64,000 nt of DNA from Neelides folsomi (Eukaryota; Arthropoda; Collembola; Neelipleona; Neelidae). This document shows, piece after piece, positions 23,235 through 36,700 of this stretch; position 1 is the stretch's first letter; the number at the start of each line of letters is the position of its first letter. The position numbers were made by a program, and so were the translations under genes. The stretch is taken from contig JAQGBZ010000006.1 in NCBI GenBank assembly GCA_034687125.1, positions 310,001 through 374,000 on the forward strand, in the 5' to 3' direction. A model generated the notes under the pieces. It did not search any database, had not been told where the DNA came from, and saw only the letters and a program-made list of their open reading frames with translations.

Positions 23235-23676
23235 TGTTCAATTATGACAAAGAAAATGAAATAGAACTTTGTAGTTTGTCAAAATTTATAATTAATAAAA
23301 TAAATAAATGTTTGGGAATTAAGCTTAGGCTAAAATTAATGTTTGATTATAAATGAGAAATGGGAAATAGAATAGCGAAATGAGAAAAATTCGCACATTA
23401 TATTCAAAAATCCCTCTTGTGAAGGATTGTTCTAATAGGCGAATGGAAGTTTAGGAATCTCGGAGGAGACTTCGAATCAGTTTTAATCTTATTTGTCCAA
23501 ATCTGTCACTTTCCATATTTCAATTACTTCTTAATATTTCTTACCTTCAGATTACAATTTAACTGAAATATAGTTGGATAGGATTAAATTGACCATGATT
23601 GTTTTAAAAATATTTTGAGTTAAACTTTTCGATAAAATGATCGGAGTCTTCGATTTGTGTGATTAATTTATTAAAG
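23235..23676. promoter_or_regulatory. Divergent promoter region
   Basis: Only 442 bases separate the start codons of the minus-strand DHX37-N gene and the plus-strand golgin gene, so both must be transcribed from this interval. No clear TATA box was found for either gene. The arrangement suggests a shared bidirectional promoter of housekeeping type. Confidence 0.5.
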
Positions 23677-26437
23677 ATGGAACCGATTTCTAAAGAACAG
23701 CGGTTGGCTCTTGCAAAGAAAAAGGCTAAATATTTTAAATTAATGAACAATTATCAAACTAAAATTATTTATAATCATTGTTTAATTTTGTGGATTAAAA
23801 AAGATTAGACTTTACATAACTATTATTTAATTTTCAAATTATTGGAATAATTGAAATTTTATTTGTTATTTTAGCTGGAAGATTACAAGAACAGAAACCA
23901 AAAATTAGAAAGTCCAAATCCAAGTCCATTAAACAACGTCCGTTTCCATTCAACTCCTTTTGACGATCCTACAAATGGAGTTCATGGAATTGAAAGTCAA
24001 AACCATCCAAACGACAGTCTTTCAAGGTCCAACATTTCTACAACGGAGTCTGAGAACCAAGGACTTGAAGGAGACAAATTCTACAATGACCAACCAAAAT
24101 TCAGAAAAAAACAAGAAAAAATCTGTGACATTTTTAGCCGAACTTCTCCATCACCTTTCGAAATCTTCAATGACAGTTTGAGTTTCGGGCTTGAAACCCA
24201 AATTTCGGACAATCCGATTCCTCCTCAAAACCAACAACCGGAAATTCACCCAAAACCTATTCAATATAATATGGCTGAAGTAACCCAAGACTCACTTTCT
24301 GAGACAATAACCAAAATCATTTCTCCCCAAGAACCTGAGAAATCTGAAGGTGTAAATGGAATCGGGAAGAAAGATTCGGGGATTCAAATTGTTGTTGAGA
24401 AAATTTCAGTCGAGACTCAAACAAGAGAGAGAAGAGAACCGAAAAGGGACAGTTCGGATATTGTTGAGTTATTGGAACTTCAGCTTAGCGAGTCGAAGAG
24501 AGACAATCATCGGCTGATTGGAAGAGAATGCGAACTTGTGAGCCAACTTGAAGACACTGAAAGAATTATTCAAGGGCTGAGAAGAGAAATATCAGGAGTG
24601 AAGGAAGTGACGAAAAAAGAATTTCAGCCCAAACTCTCTAAATTAATCGAAGAGAACGAGAAATTGAAAATTGATTTAACTGCAAAGGAAAAACAATTCA
24701 AAGAGATGGAAAGCGCTTTCATTCTTGTGGTAAGAATTACGATAAAAAATATAATTCCTTCATTTTCCTATTAACTTTATGATTAAATTATATGATTTTT
24801 AATTCGTTTAGAGTAACGCAAAGATGGATTTGGCCACTCAGCTTGATAATGAACGAGAAATATTTAAAAGTTCGACATCTGGAAATGAAATTCAATTCAA
24901 GTAATTTATTATCTACTTTATTCAACTAGTCATATTTATTTACCAATAAGAATTTAAGACCAAATCACTTTTAAAATAAACCTATCTGGTTTTTAATTTT
25001 TATCATATAATTTTATTAAATTAAACCTTTAATTTATTAGGAAAGAAATCGAAGAATTGAGGGCTGAAAATACAAAGCTTGCGAATAACCTCAAATACGC
25101 TGATGACATAAGAAGGCATTTAGAAATCCAAAATAAAAAACTCCGGGAGGAATTTCACGTGGTAATTATAATTCGATCTGGACATTTTTCAAAACTAACT
25201 TAAACTTATGATTATTTATTTAAGTCTTCAATTATTTTAAAATTTATTTGACAAATTAACAACATTATGGATACAAACGACAATTATTCAAAATGTTAGT
25301 ATAAAACAATTTTAGCTGAAAACTTTTCTTAAAAAGTAATAATGACTTTTATTGTTCTTCACAGGCAACTAATTCCAATGAAGGTGAAGACGTGTCAGCC
25401 ATTAGTCCAAGCCACCATTCCGAAGTCGACCACGTCCATCATGAAGGTTGTAAAGGAGAACCACACACACATGATCATCAAGAAGCTAAACATGAAGGAG
25501 AAAATTGTGAACATAACCATTCAACACATGATCATCATGGACACGATCATCATGGACACGATCATCATGACCATGATCACTCTGGACATGATCACCATGA
25601 GCATGATCACTCTGGACATGACCACTCTGGACATGATCATCACGATGGACATGAAAACCATCATCATGACCATGACCATCATGATCATGAGCATGGAGAC
25701 TCTTCTGGCCAAAAGAGGGAAAATAGCATGTCCGAAATGGAAAAGACACTCAAGCGACTTCAATGGGAAAATGAGAATTTCAGAACCGAACTTCAAAAGT
25801 TGATTGAAGCTGACAAGAAATTGAGTGTGATTGCATCAGAGGCAACTTTAGTCAAAGAAAGAAATGAGTTCCTTGAAAATGAGCTCAATCGACTTGAACA
25901 TCTTGTCATTCAACTTCAAGGAGAAAACGACACAATTGGTAAGTTATTTAATAGTTTTAATATACATACTAACAATAAGTACTTTAATCTACTATACATA
26001 TCAGTACTGACCTTATTGGCACAATTTTAGTAATAAGGAACAACACCCTTCCATCTACTAATATATAAAGTTTATTTTCTTTTAAAGATTTATTTTTTAA
26101 TTATTTAGGCGACTACGTCACCTTATACCAAGCTCAACGTCTTGCCCTCAAAGAGCGAGCAAAAGAGAAGGACGACGAAGTGGCTCGGATTTGCTGTGAA
26201 CGTGAAGAACTTCTTCGTAAACTTTCATCGCTTCATCTTCTGCTCAAGGGAGTTCCAAACCGCGGGGAGGAATGGGAAGAAAATATAACAGAAATTCTTT
26301 CATTGCTCGACCAGTTAAAAGAAGAGAAGGAGAAGCCAAGGGAGGAAGAAATCCAAACATCACCAGAGCCGCCAAAGTCCGTTCCAAAAGAAGTGACGCC
26401 TTGTACTCATTGTTCTGGGAAACTTCTTAATGTCTAA
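23677..26437 (+). CDS. GOLGA2: Golgin GM130 homologue with a histidine-rich insert
   Basis: Exons 23677-23724, 23875-24729, 24812-24900, 25041-25161, 25365-25938 and 26109-26437 join to 671 aa. The N-terminus (MEPISKEQRLALAKKK-LEDYK) matches the short basic p115-binding head of GM130. Residues ~150-370 and ~490-620 are Glu/Lys/Leu-rich coiled coil. Near the end, DYVTLYQAQRLALKERAKEK is the conserved golgin-A2 block. GM130 tethers vesicles at the cis-Golgi and binds GRASP65 through its C-terminus; here the chain ends in GKLLNV, a hydrophobic terminus. Between the coiled coils, residues ~388-485 form a His/Asp/Gly-rich segment with about 41 histidines, which I do not know from other GM130 proteins. 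The chain is shorter than vertebrate GM130 (about 1000 aa). The intron after codon 16 must use a GC donor (AAAAAG|GCTAAA) to stay in frame. Confidence 0.85.
25410..25704 (+). repeat. His/Asp-rich imperfect repeat within the golgin exon
   Basis: Degenerate in-frame repetition of CAT/CAC GAT/GAC GGA codons, encoding units such as GHDHH, DHDHSGHDHH and EHDHSGHDH. Synonymous codons alternate, so the DNA repeat is looser than the peptide repeat. It spans about residues 388-485 of the golgin. Such tracts in other proteins, for example ZIP and CDF transporters, bind zinc or other transition metals. Confidence 0.8.
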
Positions 26438-28403
26438 CTTTCATTATTCATCACGTGTTGGTTATTTTACTTATTTTACTTTTATAAAATCTATCAAGCA
26501 CAAGTGAAATGAATTTATTAAAATTATTAATATTACACATGGTAGTTAAATAGCTAAAATGGATATATTTATACGGTATAAATTATATCCATTATATACG
26601 TAATACACAGTACATTATACCATAAATATTTATGTACTTACAATTAGCTAAAAAAGTAAACTTATTGGTATTGTTAATGTAAGTGGTTATTGTGAACACA
26701 ATTTGTTCAGCGCTTTTTAATTTATTTAGCGAAATTTTAAATCGTTTGTGCTTTTACTAATCAAATAATAAATAGCTTTATAAATATTCTATATTATGTA
26801 GCATGCATGGTATATTTCGATAATCAGAAAAAATTTTAAAATTCTAATCATCTTAAATGGTTCTATTATAAATCGTTTTTACAATATTTACATAAAGTTC
26901 TAGTTTATTATATTAACATATTTATTCACCGTGTATAATAAAAGTAGTAAAATTTATGAATAAAAATTGTCAATCTTCAAAGCCCCAAATCATTAATAAC
27001 ATTTTTTGCATTTTTGATGATTTATGAGTTTTTTGGAAAATGCATTTAGTTTGTATACAAATTGAAAAACGAGGCATTCTAATTCAATTCCAAATATACA
27101 GGAGGTTACAAAAAGGTCAAAAAGGAAAAATGATGTGATGGGATTCATAAAATTGTGAGATATGAGGCACGAAAAAATATAATATTTGTGTATAAATTCA
27201 AGGCATCTTGACTGGCATTTGACACATTCGGACATGAAGTCTTGACATTTCTCCTCAACTTTATTAAACACGACGTGACATGGGGAGGAAAAATGAATGA
27301 ATTTTCATGTCGAGTCTTCTTTTCTTTACATGTTAACTCAAATTGACACGTTTTCCCATCAACTATTGTATAACTTTTCAAATAATTCAATTTTAACATT
27401 CAATCAATTTTAAATCATTTTCATTCAAGGTTCAATTAGATACATAAATATTCATAAAGGTTTACTTAATTAATTTGTAGTTTTATAAGGTTTGGAATTA
27501 TTAAGTCCTTATTATAAATCTATAAGAGTTCTGAACAATCAGATGAATAAATTAATTTTGTAAATTAATACAAAAAATATTTAAACATTTAACGTGCCGT
27601 CATACATAGTAATATTTTGCGTTTTTTATCTTTTGATGTGTTATCATAATATGTTATCAAATGAATTAATGGATCCAATAAAGAACTTTAACGCTTATTA
27701 ATCTACTCTAGCTACATTATTAATTACTATTTATATTGTGAGCCATCATGCTTCTATTAATTTAACCAACATTTTTTAATCTGCGGTCGTTTTAATCACG
27801 CTCAAGCAGCCCGCATATAACAATATTAGGATTAGTCCTTATATTTATTGTCTTTCCTCATCCTTATATTAATTACATAGAACAAAAAATAGGACACTGG
27901 AAAAACAAAATTCGACCCCAAAATAAATGTCTCTTATATTATACAATTTTATAAGTCATTATTACTATGTGTGGCTTAAAAAACTAACAAGACAAATAAT
28001 CAATAATAGTAAAATGCAAATAGTTATGTTAGTTAAGTATAGGTAATAATGTAAAATGTAAATATTGCTCATGTATGATTAACAGTCATTAGTTTTTATA
28101 TTTGGAAAAGTTCATCGCAATTTAAATGAACTCTGTCTGTTGCATGTACATCCCCATAATCTGGTTAAAGACCTAAAGTAACGAAGAGTCTCTTTTGGGT
28201 CTACAATAACTACGAAGGTAAAAGTGAATGGAAAGTTGCATAAAATTGAGGCTCGGGGTAGTTGGAAATTATTTAATCCAAATCACTTTCACGAAGAGCA
28301 TCAGTTAACTTTTAGACTTCTTCCACATCTCTCCAGTTTAATTTCATTCTTTATTAAATTCAAATGTGGTTGTAAAATCTAATTGAACCAACGAGGTGGA
28401 AAA
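26438..28403. other. Intergenic A+T-rich region
   Basis: Two kilobases between the golgin stop codon and the first candidate NOX5 exon. No canonical AATAAA was found immediately after the golgin stop; an ATTAAA variant lies near 26518. No exon, RNA gene or repeat was recognised. Confidence 0.5.
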
Positions 28404-28694
28404 ATGAAGGAAGGCGATAAAGAGAAAAGTAAGGAGGAATACGATGAGATTCCCGGAGTTCCAGAAGGGAGAGAAGAAGGGAGGAGGAAAAGTTACGGAA
28501 TTCAAGATCGATCCCAATTAGACAAAATACCTGAAGAGGAAAATGTGCCAGAACGAGGAGAACGACGAAGGAGCAGCGGGACGGAAATGATCCGACAAGG
28601 AACGAGGGCGTTTAAAAAAATCACAAGGGTTTTAAGTCATGTTTATCCTCATCCGAGAATCCTCACTTACAAGTTGGAAGGAATCACTGAAAAT
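28404..28694 (+). CDS. Candidate alternative first coding exon (A) of the NADPH oxidase
   Basis: An ATG at 28404, preceded by an in-frame TAA, opens 97 codons that end in phase 0 at a good donor (GAAAAT|GTAAGA). The peptide is acidic then basic (EEGRRKSYG, ERGERRRSSGTEMIRQ, FKKITRVLSH). The RRRSSG block resembles a basophilic kinase site. Its phase and its end (GITEN) match the ends of the EF-hand exons upstream of the shared NOX5 exon at 36411, so it can splice there in place of the exon at 33721, giving about 1138 aa. It could instead belong to a separate unrecognised transcript. The exon looks real; the assignment to NOX5 is inference. Confidence 0.45.
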
Positions 28695-31600
28695 GTAAGA
28701 AGAAAATTTAAACAATATTTCCTAAAAGATAATTTTTAAATTCATAATTAATCGGATTTTAGATAAACTTTGATATAGATCAAAGAAAAAAGGTAACTTA
28801 ATTATATTTAGCATATTACTTATGGTACGGATGGTACATGTATGAATTTGTATGAAATTATGTATTTGTACTTTATTTCTCATAATAAATTGTACCAACA
28901 CAAAAGCGTATGCATAGGTTAAGTTGTGGTAATATTGGTTATTAAACGGTAATAACCTGTGAGGCAATTTCGCTTTAAAAAATAATTCGGGAATTAATTG
29001 GGAGACCTCCGGCGAGAAATATTGGGAGGGCCAATTAGTAAAATTAATTGGCTCGACTTCTCTTTGTTCCATCATTAGCATGCAAGAGTGTTATAATATT
29101 AGTGCGTATTTGGCATGCCGCAATTTCTTTATGGCAATTTCGTCCTCACCTTCCCCAATTATTTTTTAACGCAAACAGTAGCCATTTAGCATTGGGGCAG
29201 TAATAAGCCGTTACCGTTAAATACTTGCCACTGAAAGAATCCTCATTAAGCGTTAAAACGAGAGAATCAGATTATTATAATATAATTAAGAGTTGATCAT
29301 ACACATATGTACACACACACACACGTAATAATATGTAAATATAAGATATATAAATTATAATGTTGATGCTTATGAATAGAAATTAGCAGTGTGCTCCCAT
29401 AGATGATTTTTTTCTATCTTATTTTCATCATCTTCCATATTGAACTTATTGATGCTACAGGTAAAAGTAATTTCATAAGTGTTACTTTGCAAAACTTTCA
29501 ATCTGCGTGTTTGTTCGGTCAATTAGGGATTTATTGTTTATAATGAAAACGTGAGTTCGAAATTATTTTCTATTTAACCCTGCATTTGCATCATATTTTG
29601 TGAGGGTGATTGGACTGGCAATTTTTTATTTTCTTTTTTAATTCTTAGAAGATAAACAGGTAAAATGAATTAGTAAATACAAGAGACGATTTCTGTGTAA
29701 AGACAAATGGATTTCTGTACCGTTAATAAAAGAGAAGTTTATATAGCGAAATACAATTAACGTTTGGGTAGTGAGAAGAAAATGTTCGGTTATAATTTAA
29801 TATAACGCGAACGAGTTGAGGTACAAAATTAAAATTATTAGTTGATGAATTGTCTACATACACGTGTGTAGTAAAGTTGGTTGGAGGGGATGACCTCCAT
29901 GTTGTTCATTTTATATTCTAAATCCTTCACATGGCCATTTTTTCATAATTGAACCTGTCAATTACTCTCTGAGTTTCGACAACTAAATAGCATCCAAAGA
30001 CATGATTTAAATCCAAGTGAATTATCGAAGTTTACGAGATCGCAATTGCACATAATAAATAGCAACAATGCTTTAAAATTAAAATTGGATCATAAACTTA
30101 TCGTTAGGAAAATAATCAGCTAAAATCCATTTTGCATTTCATGTTATTACAGACCCTGTTAATAAATTTCACTTTAATCACAATATTATGGAGTTTGTAT
30201 AAATAAAATATGTACTTATATTGTATTGTTAAAATTTTGAAAAAAAAAACCTTTTATAATTAACACTAAATTCCAAATATTCCACAGAATACTTTCTTTG
30301 TCTTATAGCTTTTTTCGCCATTAAACTGTAGGTTAATGTTTAAAAAATTATTATATAAAAAATAATAAAGTAATTAAATGGCAATGAAAGTTTAAATGAA
30401 TCCACATTTGGTTCTTGTGCAATAAAAGGGAATATTGGAGGAAGGGAAGAAAGGGTTGAATAAATATTTTGGTAAAATTAACATAAAGTAAAGTCGAATG
30501 TGAAGATTCGCTCTCTCCTTCACTTGAGAGGAAAATGGGGCTCATTCTTTGATCATTTTATTGAACAGCCAATACAATGATTCCACTTGGCAAAATTAAT
30601 TTACAACTCTTAACTAAACATCAAATATTTTTAATGGCTCACTTGACCGAATTCCTCAATATATTTATCCAACTGTGAAGAAGTTCCATAAGATTCCAAG
30701 CTACAAAAGATACACTTTGTATTAATTCATATTTGTAAATAGGGAAATCCTACCAAACCTCTTTGGACTCCCCTTCAATTGGACAATTGTATAAATTCCG
30801 ACTTACACCCTTTTTTCATTTGTATTATAATTAGCTTGTAAAATAAATTAAAATGAAGTGTAACGAGTTTTCCTTATAGCCAATACATTCAATATGGTAC
30901 ATCGGCAATTGCATGTTCGTTAATATGTTAAATAGATAACAAGCTTACATATTTAATAATTGACTTGTACTACCCTACCACTTGTATGACTCAACATTGT
31001 ATTCGGAACCATTGATTTGTATTTAGAATCTTTGAGTTTAATGGAATTGGTTAAAAAAACGATTAAGATGTTGATGAGTTTGAAGATTGATATGAAGAAT
31101 AATTTCTTTGAATTTGGAGTAGTTGCATTGACGTCTTGGCCCCCATGCCGCTTTCCTTTGGCCACCTTCATCACCCATTGTTTCAACTCTTAGAATCATC
31201 CTATTCTTTTATATGGAAATCTCTAATTTCTTTATATGGATTTTTCCTCAGTTTCAAATTCATGTACAGATCCAATTGCCGCAATTTTCCTTTCAGATCT
31301 AAGAATTTATAAATGGGTTAATTTATAAATTGGTTGTTTACATTGAAAGGTAAACAGCATTTGAATATGAAATTTCAACAAGATCAAGTATTTGTTTTGC
31401 TAATAATTCCTCCACCAATTCCTTATGACTTTCAAACTATTGGCAAATTGTTATCTAAATTGAGTCATTAAAATGGTTCATGTCATGGGTTTTATGTAAT
31501 TATTCAGTCAAAGTTCAAAATCCAGGGTATTTGGAAGCGAAAGTTGCCTGGAGGTCCACGTGGGAGTAATTACACTCACATGAAACATTTCATTTCCCTT

Positions 31601-33720
31601 TAACATATTCCAATGACCCGAGAAGGTTTCAAAGTCTCAATCTCTCAATGCTCACCTTCTCCAAATTACGGGCTGATTGGGTGTTGTAAATCAACCAGGG
31701 CAGAAATTGCCGGTCTCGCAGATCCATCAGCTTCTCCTCACGAACCAAAAATCTCAATAATATTTATGCAAAAACAAGATCTATCCCCTTCAATTGGCCA
31801 AATGTGTAATGAGGTTAAAACTTTGATCATGCCTTCGGTCCCATTGTACTTCATTCAACCTCTCCCTGACCATCCACAATATCATTTACAAAATAAATAG
31901 AGATCGAACTCCGTCTCCTTCATTTGACTCTTTAATTCAAAAGTAAACTTATGAGTTCTTTTCCCCATCAATGGGTGTAATGAATAATGCGGAATCGTGG
32001 TTGGAAAGTCTCGTGCGTTGATCATCTTACTCATAAACTCATAACAGAGTCAGAAAGATCATTGCCAGATCACTCATATTTTAATCAACGGCTTTCTACC
32101 TATGAACTGATACAATGAAGTCATTTTTGATAATAGAGCATAACGTTCCATTATTCTGGCTAAATATTTAATTTCCTTTTAATCTCACAATGAGCTCATT
32201 AAATACCTGGGAATTGATTTGTGGCTCAATACTGTGACGCCTTTTGGTAATTAGTTGAAACCAAATCTCAGACTCGAGGTTGATCGCTCAATGCAGGTTT
32301 ATGCCCTCAACTTTGTTTTTTGTTGATCAACATTTTAATATTTTGCATATGATTTTATATTCTTCTTTTTCTAATATTCATACTGTACAGGGTGGGCCAT
32401 TAATTGTGCTCTTTTATTTTAATCCATACTAACTTTAAGATGTTTAATGATTAATAACCATTAAAATGGCCTTTATATAATTTTTGTGTTTTATGCTATA
32501 TAAGTTATATAAATGCTAATTGTACTATAATTCAGTTAATCAATAAAAAGATATTTCTAATTTAAGTAAAACGTAATAATGGCCCGCCCTGTATCTGTAA
32601 AGGGATCAGAGCTTGGTTTAATGTGCGTCAGTCATAAATATAGTAGGTAATAATTCCCAAAATTTACTTTTTAATGCCGTCTTTTAAATTTTTTTCATTA
32701 CATGAGATAATAATATTTCTAAATTTTAGAACATAGAATTGGTTTATGTTATAAAAAAACTCTATAATCCTAAAAAAAATTTATAACTACCAATTATAAA
32801 CAAGAAAATATTTTGTTACAGTTTAAACTTTTATTTATTATTACTATTTAACTATTTGTAATACATTTCTGAATACTGAATATGCGATTAAGTCTTCTCA
32901 AGAACAATGTTTAAAATTGAATAATGCATAAAACAAATATTTTTTTAGAATTTTAATTGTTCCTATTTACAAGGAAGAAAAGTACTGTGAAGTGGTGTGA
33001 AGAGAGTGAAGACATTAATTAATAATCTTCATTGTCAGTTATTGACAATGAAATGTATGGGGATTTCGGGAGTTCAATAGAAGCGTCATTCCTAATGTAT
33101 TCAAATGTGCATAAATGTTTATCTATTCGCCATTTGCTCATGATTTGAGTAACCAATTTTGTTTCATTAATTTCTTGGAAGGATGGGCACAAATACATAA
33201 TATAGATACAAAATTGCTACGTTATATAATATACATCCTTCTCGGTTTGTTAACTTTGCTTATCCACCTGTAAACTTAAAGATTCTTTACTCTATGGATT
33301 CTGTACAAAAAATTGGCATAAAGTTCAATGTTACACACACCCTTTCTACCTGTATGACCAATATAGCCAAAATTTGAATCTCCTATTATTTAGTATGACC
33401 ATTGCTAATCGTAGAGCCTAAGATTAATACATTGTCTAACCTTCCGATTTTTTGCACGGAAATTTTATGCTTATAATAGCCACAGGATCAATTCGCGCTA
33501 GCTTCATTCACTCCCACTTACCACGACGCAACACATCAGATAAATCATATTCAAATTGCAACTTCAGCCCAGATTTAAATCTCCCAACATAGCAAAAAAT
33601 CCCATAAATTTTTTTAAAATAAAATCTTAAAATACAATTTTAAACTAAAATCAATATTAGTTCTTTGTGGTGAAATAACCAATAAAAATTATTTTTTAAT
33701 AAGTTTAATAATTTAACTCA
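28695..33720 (+). other. Region between alternative NOX5 first exons
   Basis: Five kilobases of mainly A+T-rich DNA that would be intronic for isoform A and promoter-proximal for isoform B. It contains an (AC)n microsatellite near 29313-29325 and the mariner-like MITE at 32386-32593. Open frames here (for example 31613-31900) have no splice context or recognisable similarity. No further exon is supported. Confidence 0.4.
32386..32593. mobile_element. Mariner-like MITE in the NOX5 5' region
   Basis: A ~204-bp element bounded by inverted termini CAGGGTGGGCCATTAAT and, in reverse, CAGGGCGGGCCATTATTAC, with TA immediately outside both ends. Termini of the form TACAGGGTG... are typical of invertebrate mariner-family elements. 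No transposase remains; the interior is A+T-rich and non-coding. It lies between the two candidate first exons of NOX5. Confidence 0.78.
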
Positions 33721-36700
33721 ATGGGATCACAAGGAATAAATATATTGAAACTTAATCCCGGAAATGTATCAGAATTGAAAACTGAAACCACCAATCCGAA
33801 CAATAGGATTCAAATTACAGTGAGTGACGCAAGTGAGAATGGAAGAGATTCAAGCTATACAAATCATTCTTATATTGACACCGAGATCCCGGATACAATT
33901 CACCCGGAAGAAAATTCGGGTAATAGTGAGGTGAAAAAAGACAAGTTTTCCTTCGTACTGAAGAAATTGTCACCTGAAAAGGAATTTGAAATCGAGAGTT
34001 GTAAGCGATCGAGTTTGAAGTGCATCAGGAGGCTTTTGTGCAAACATGAAGAGAATGGGAAGATCAAGATTAACTCTTTCGTCTCTTTGTTCCTATCAAA
34101 TGTATGGGGGAATCTTTATTTTATTACATTCATCATATTCGTCATTCTTTTTGATGACGTCTCACTTTTAATGACCAATCAGTTTATGTAACAAAAAGCG
34201 ATTGTATTGAATTTCCTTTTTTTTCTTATCACATTCACATTTATTCTACAGTTTTTTTTCAATGTACGTACTAAAGTACTAAATATTCAATATATTCAAT
34301 ATTTAAGGAATATTAAATATCGCTACGTGTAATAAATACATCTATTTTATTTAGGCTTTTTGAATCCTCATTAATTCCAGATATAGCCTATTATGAATAT
34401 TGATTGAGCAAATCTTCATAACGTGATCAAATTGCCATTAAAATTTAAATCACAATGACTTCAACATTATTATACATAAGATAAATATCTGTACACTGTA
34501 CCATACATATTATATATTATGTATAATATATCAGTGGTATACTCTATAAAATTATTTTCCAAAAAAGCCTTTAAAATTTCCTTTGAATTATTTTCCTTAT
34601 AAAATTTATGACTCATCCTGAAATAACTTTTTTATAAATACAAGAAAGGGATATTGTTGCATTATTGTTTATCCAAGTTTTATTGACCATGCAAACCTTC
34701 AATCAGAAAAAGAAAAAGGAATGGTAATTTATTAAGATTGAAAGTGCATTTTAACTACGTGAAGAATTTTGAATTATTATCCAAATTGAAGAAGTGTTTG
34801 GGAAAGGAAACCCTCAGGGGGAAGCGAAGTATGTATTTAAATAAAACACATAATCACTTTATCCCTTAAAATTCCAACAATAATAATTACACGGGACGGA
34901 GCTTGACACTGTGGAAATGGATTTACAAGACCTTGGATTTTCATCTTTGTTCTCAAATCTTTAACTCTCTCGTGATAGATAATAAAATGGGGAACTGATA
35001 CTTAAATCTTTGTGTAGTGATGTCTAGCACGTTTTCACTATTTCATTTGGGCATTTAAAGAATTTAAACACGGAGAGAAAAACCCCAAAGAAGTTCCCTC
35101 CAGGACATTTGAGGATTTTGAGTACCTCATAGAAAAAATGTCAAATTTATATTTAAAAAAATGGTTAAAAATTATGCATACTAAATTCTCAATGCATCAT
35201 GTGCTCGAAGTAAAACCTGATTTATTGACTACTTATGCGCAAACTTGGATATTAAAATGATAAGTGGAAATCTTCATTTAATCGGCTATAGGATCTAAAA
35301 GTCAAAGGATAGTTTTTAAGCTCTTTTGGTTCATTGTTACAATTCCATGTTGGATCCTTTTCTCTTTCGTGATTTAATATTAATAAAAATTCAAAGCCTA
35401 ATGTTTTAAAAGGAAAAGGGTTTATGGGGAAAAGAAAAACTTTAATGGAACCGTCAATGAGGAAATGAATTATGGGACAAAGGGAGAATAATTGATGGAG
35501 ATTACGAGAAACCGTAAATACGTCCCAAGATTATTATTATGATTTGAAAGGAAAATATTGGATGAACAAATATATACATTTTATAAATATACCAAGAGTT
35601 CTAAAAAATACGTGAAATAACACTGTAGATAAAAAATGATCTAAATATGAATGTTTTATAAATACTTAAATTCTACATATAAAAGTTATACACTGTAGAT
35701 ACATATATATACATAATATGGTATATTTATTATAGTTAGTTTACCTATACACTAAAAACCATATATTGCACCTATATTGCATGATATTGGAAAGAGAAAG
35801 AGATGAAGAAAAAAAAGTTTGGATGTGTACGAAGGAAATTAAATGAAAATAAAATCTTATGTTTACGAGTTCCTTTCAAGGGCCCAACTCCATTTTTCAC
35901 TCATAAATTAAATCAAATGTGACTCGTTGCTCTCTGTAGCCCCTTACGACGTCTCGACGGCTTTTCACCATCAATAATAATCCTAATATTTCCCCTATAT
36001 TCTTTATTTATCACACATGAAAAAAGATGATTGGGGTCCTTTAAGACTCATACTAAACCTTTATGTCTTTCAACTTTTCCATATAATTTGAGAACATTTG
36101 CGCACTGCATTCACTCCAATGTATAATTCATATCTAGATATTGTAAGTAATATATCCAATTTGAGTGCAGCCTTTTTACCATATAACTCTTCCATCTTTA
36201 TTAAATATTACGATTTGGAACATTCTCAACACAAAAAGATGGGATTGATACACAAACATTTTCGCACATTCGTTTATATTTGCACTCTTGTTTATATTTG
36301 CTTGGAAGGAGGTAGTGTGTGCATAAGCAATATAAAATAAGCTGGTCGTAATGATCCGAGATGTTAATTGATTTAATAGATGGCCAATTTGAATGCAATT
36401 TTATTTTTAGGAACTTCTCGAGAAACTCTACGACCTCTTCAACTATGATGGGCGAGATGGGATCGACCAAGTCGAATGGATTGAGCTCCTCAAAGGACGA
36501 CTTAACAAGTAAAGTATTTATTCTTCCTGTTAGTTCTTCTTTTTCTCAATTAACAATATTTAATATAATTATGACCATAATAATAATTAAATTTCATATG
36601 GTGCAAATACAGTAAGTGCCGACTGGATTTTAGCATAATTTTAATATTAATAAATCATTCACAATTAGGAATATTGTTCACACATGGGAAATTTTACAAT

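Noticed and set aside
25486-25796. Antisense His/Asp/Val- or Met-rich frames opposite the golgin repeat
   Set aside because: These are reverse readings of the CAT/GAT repeat; the sense frame is fixed by conserved golgin sequence on both sides.
31613-31900. 95-aa frame in the NOX5 5' region
   Set aside because: No splice context, similarity or codon signal; lies within a probable intron.
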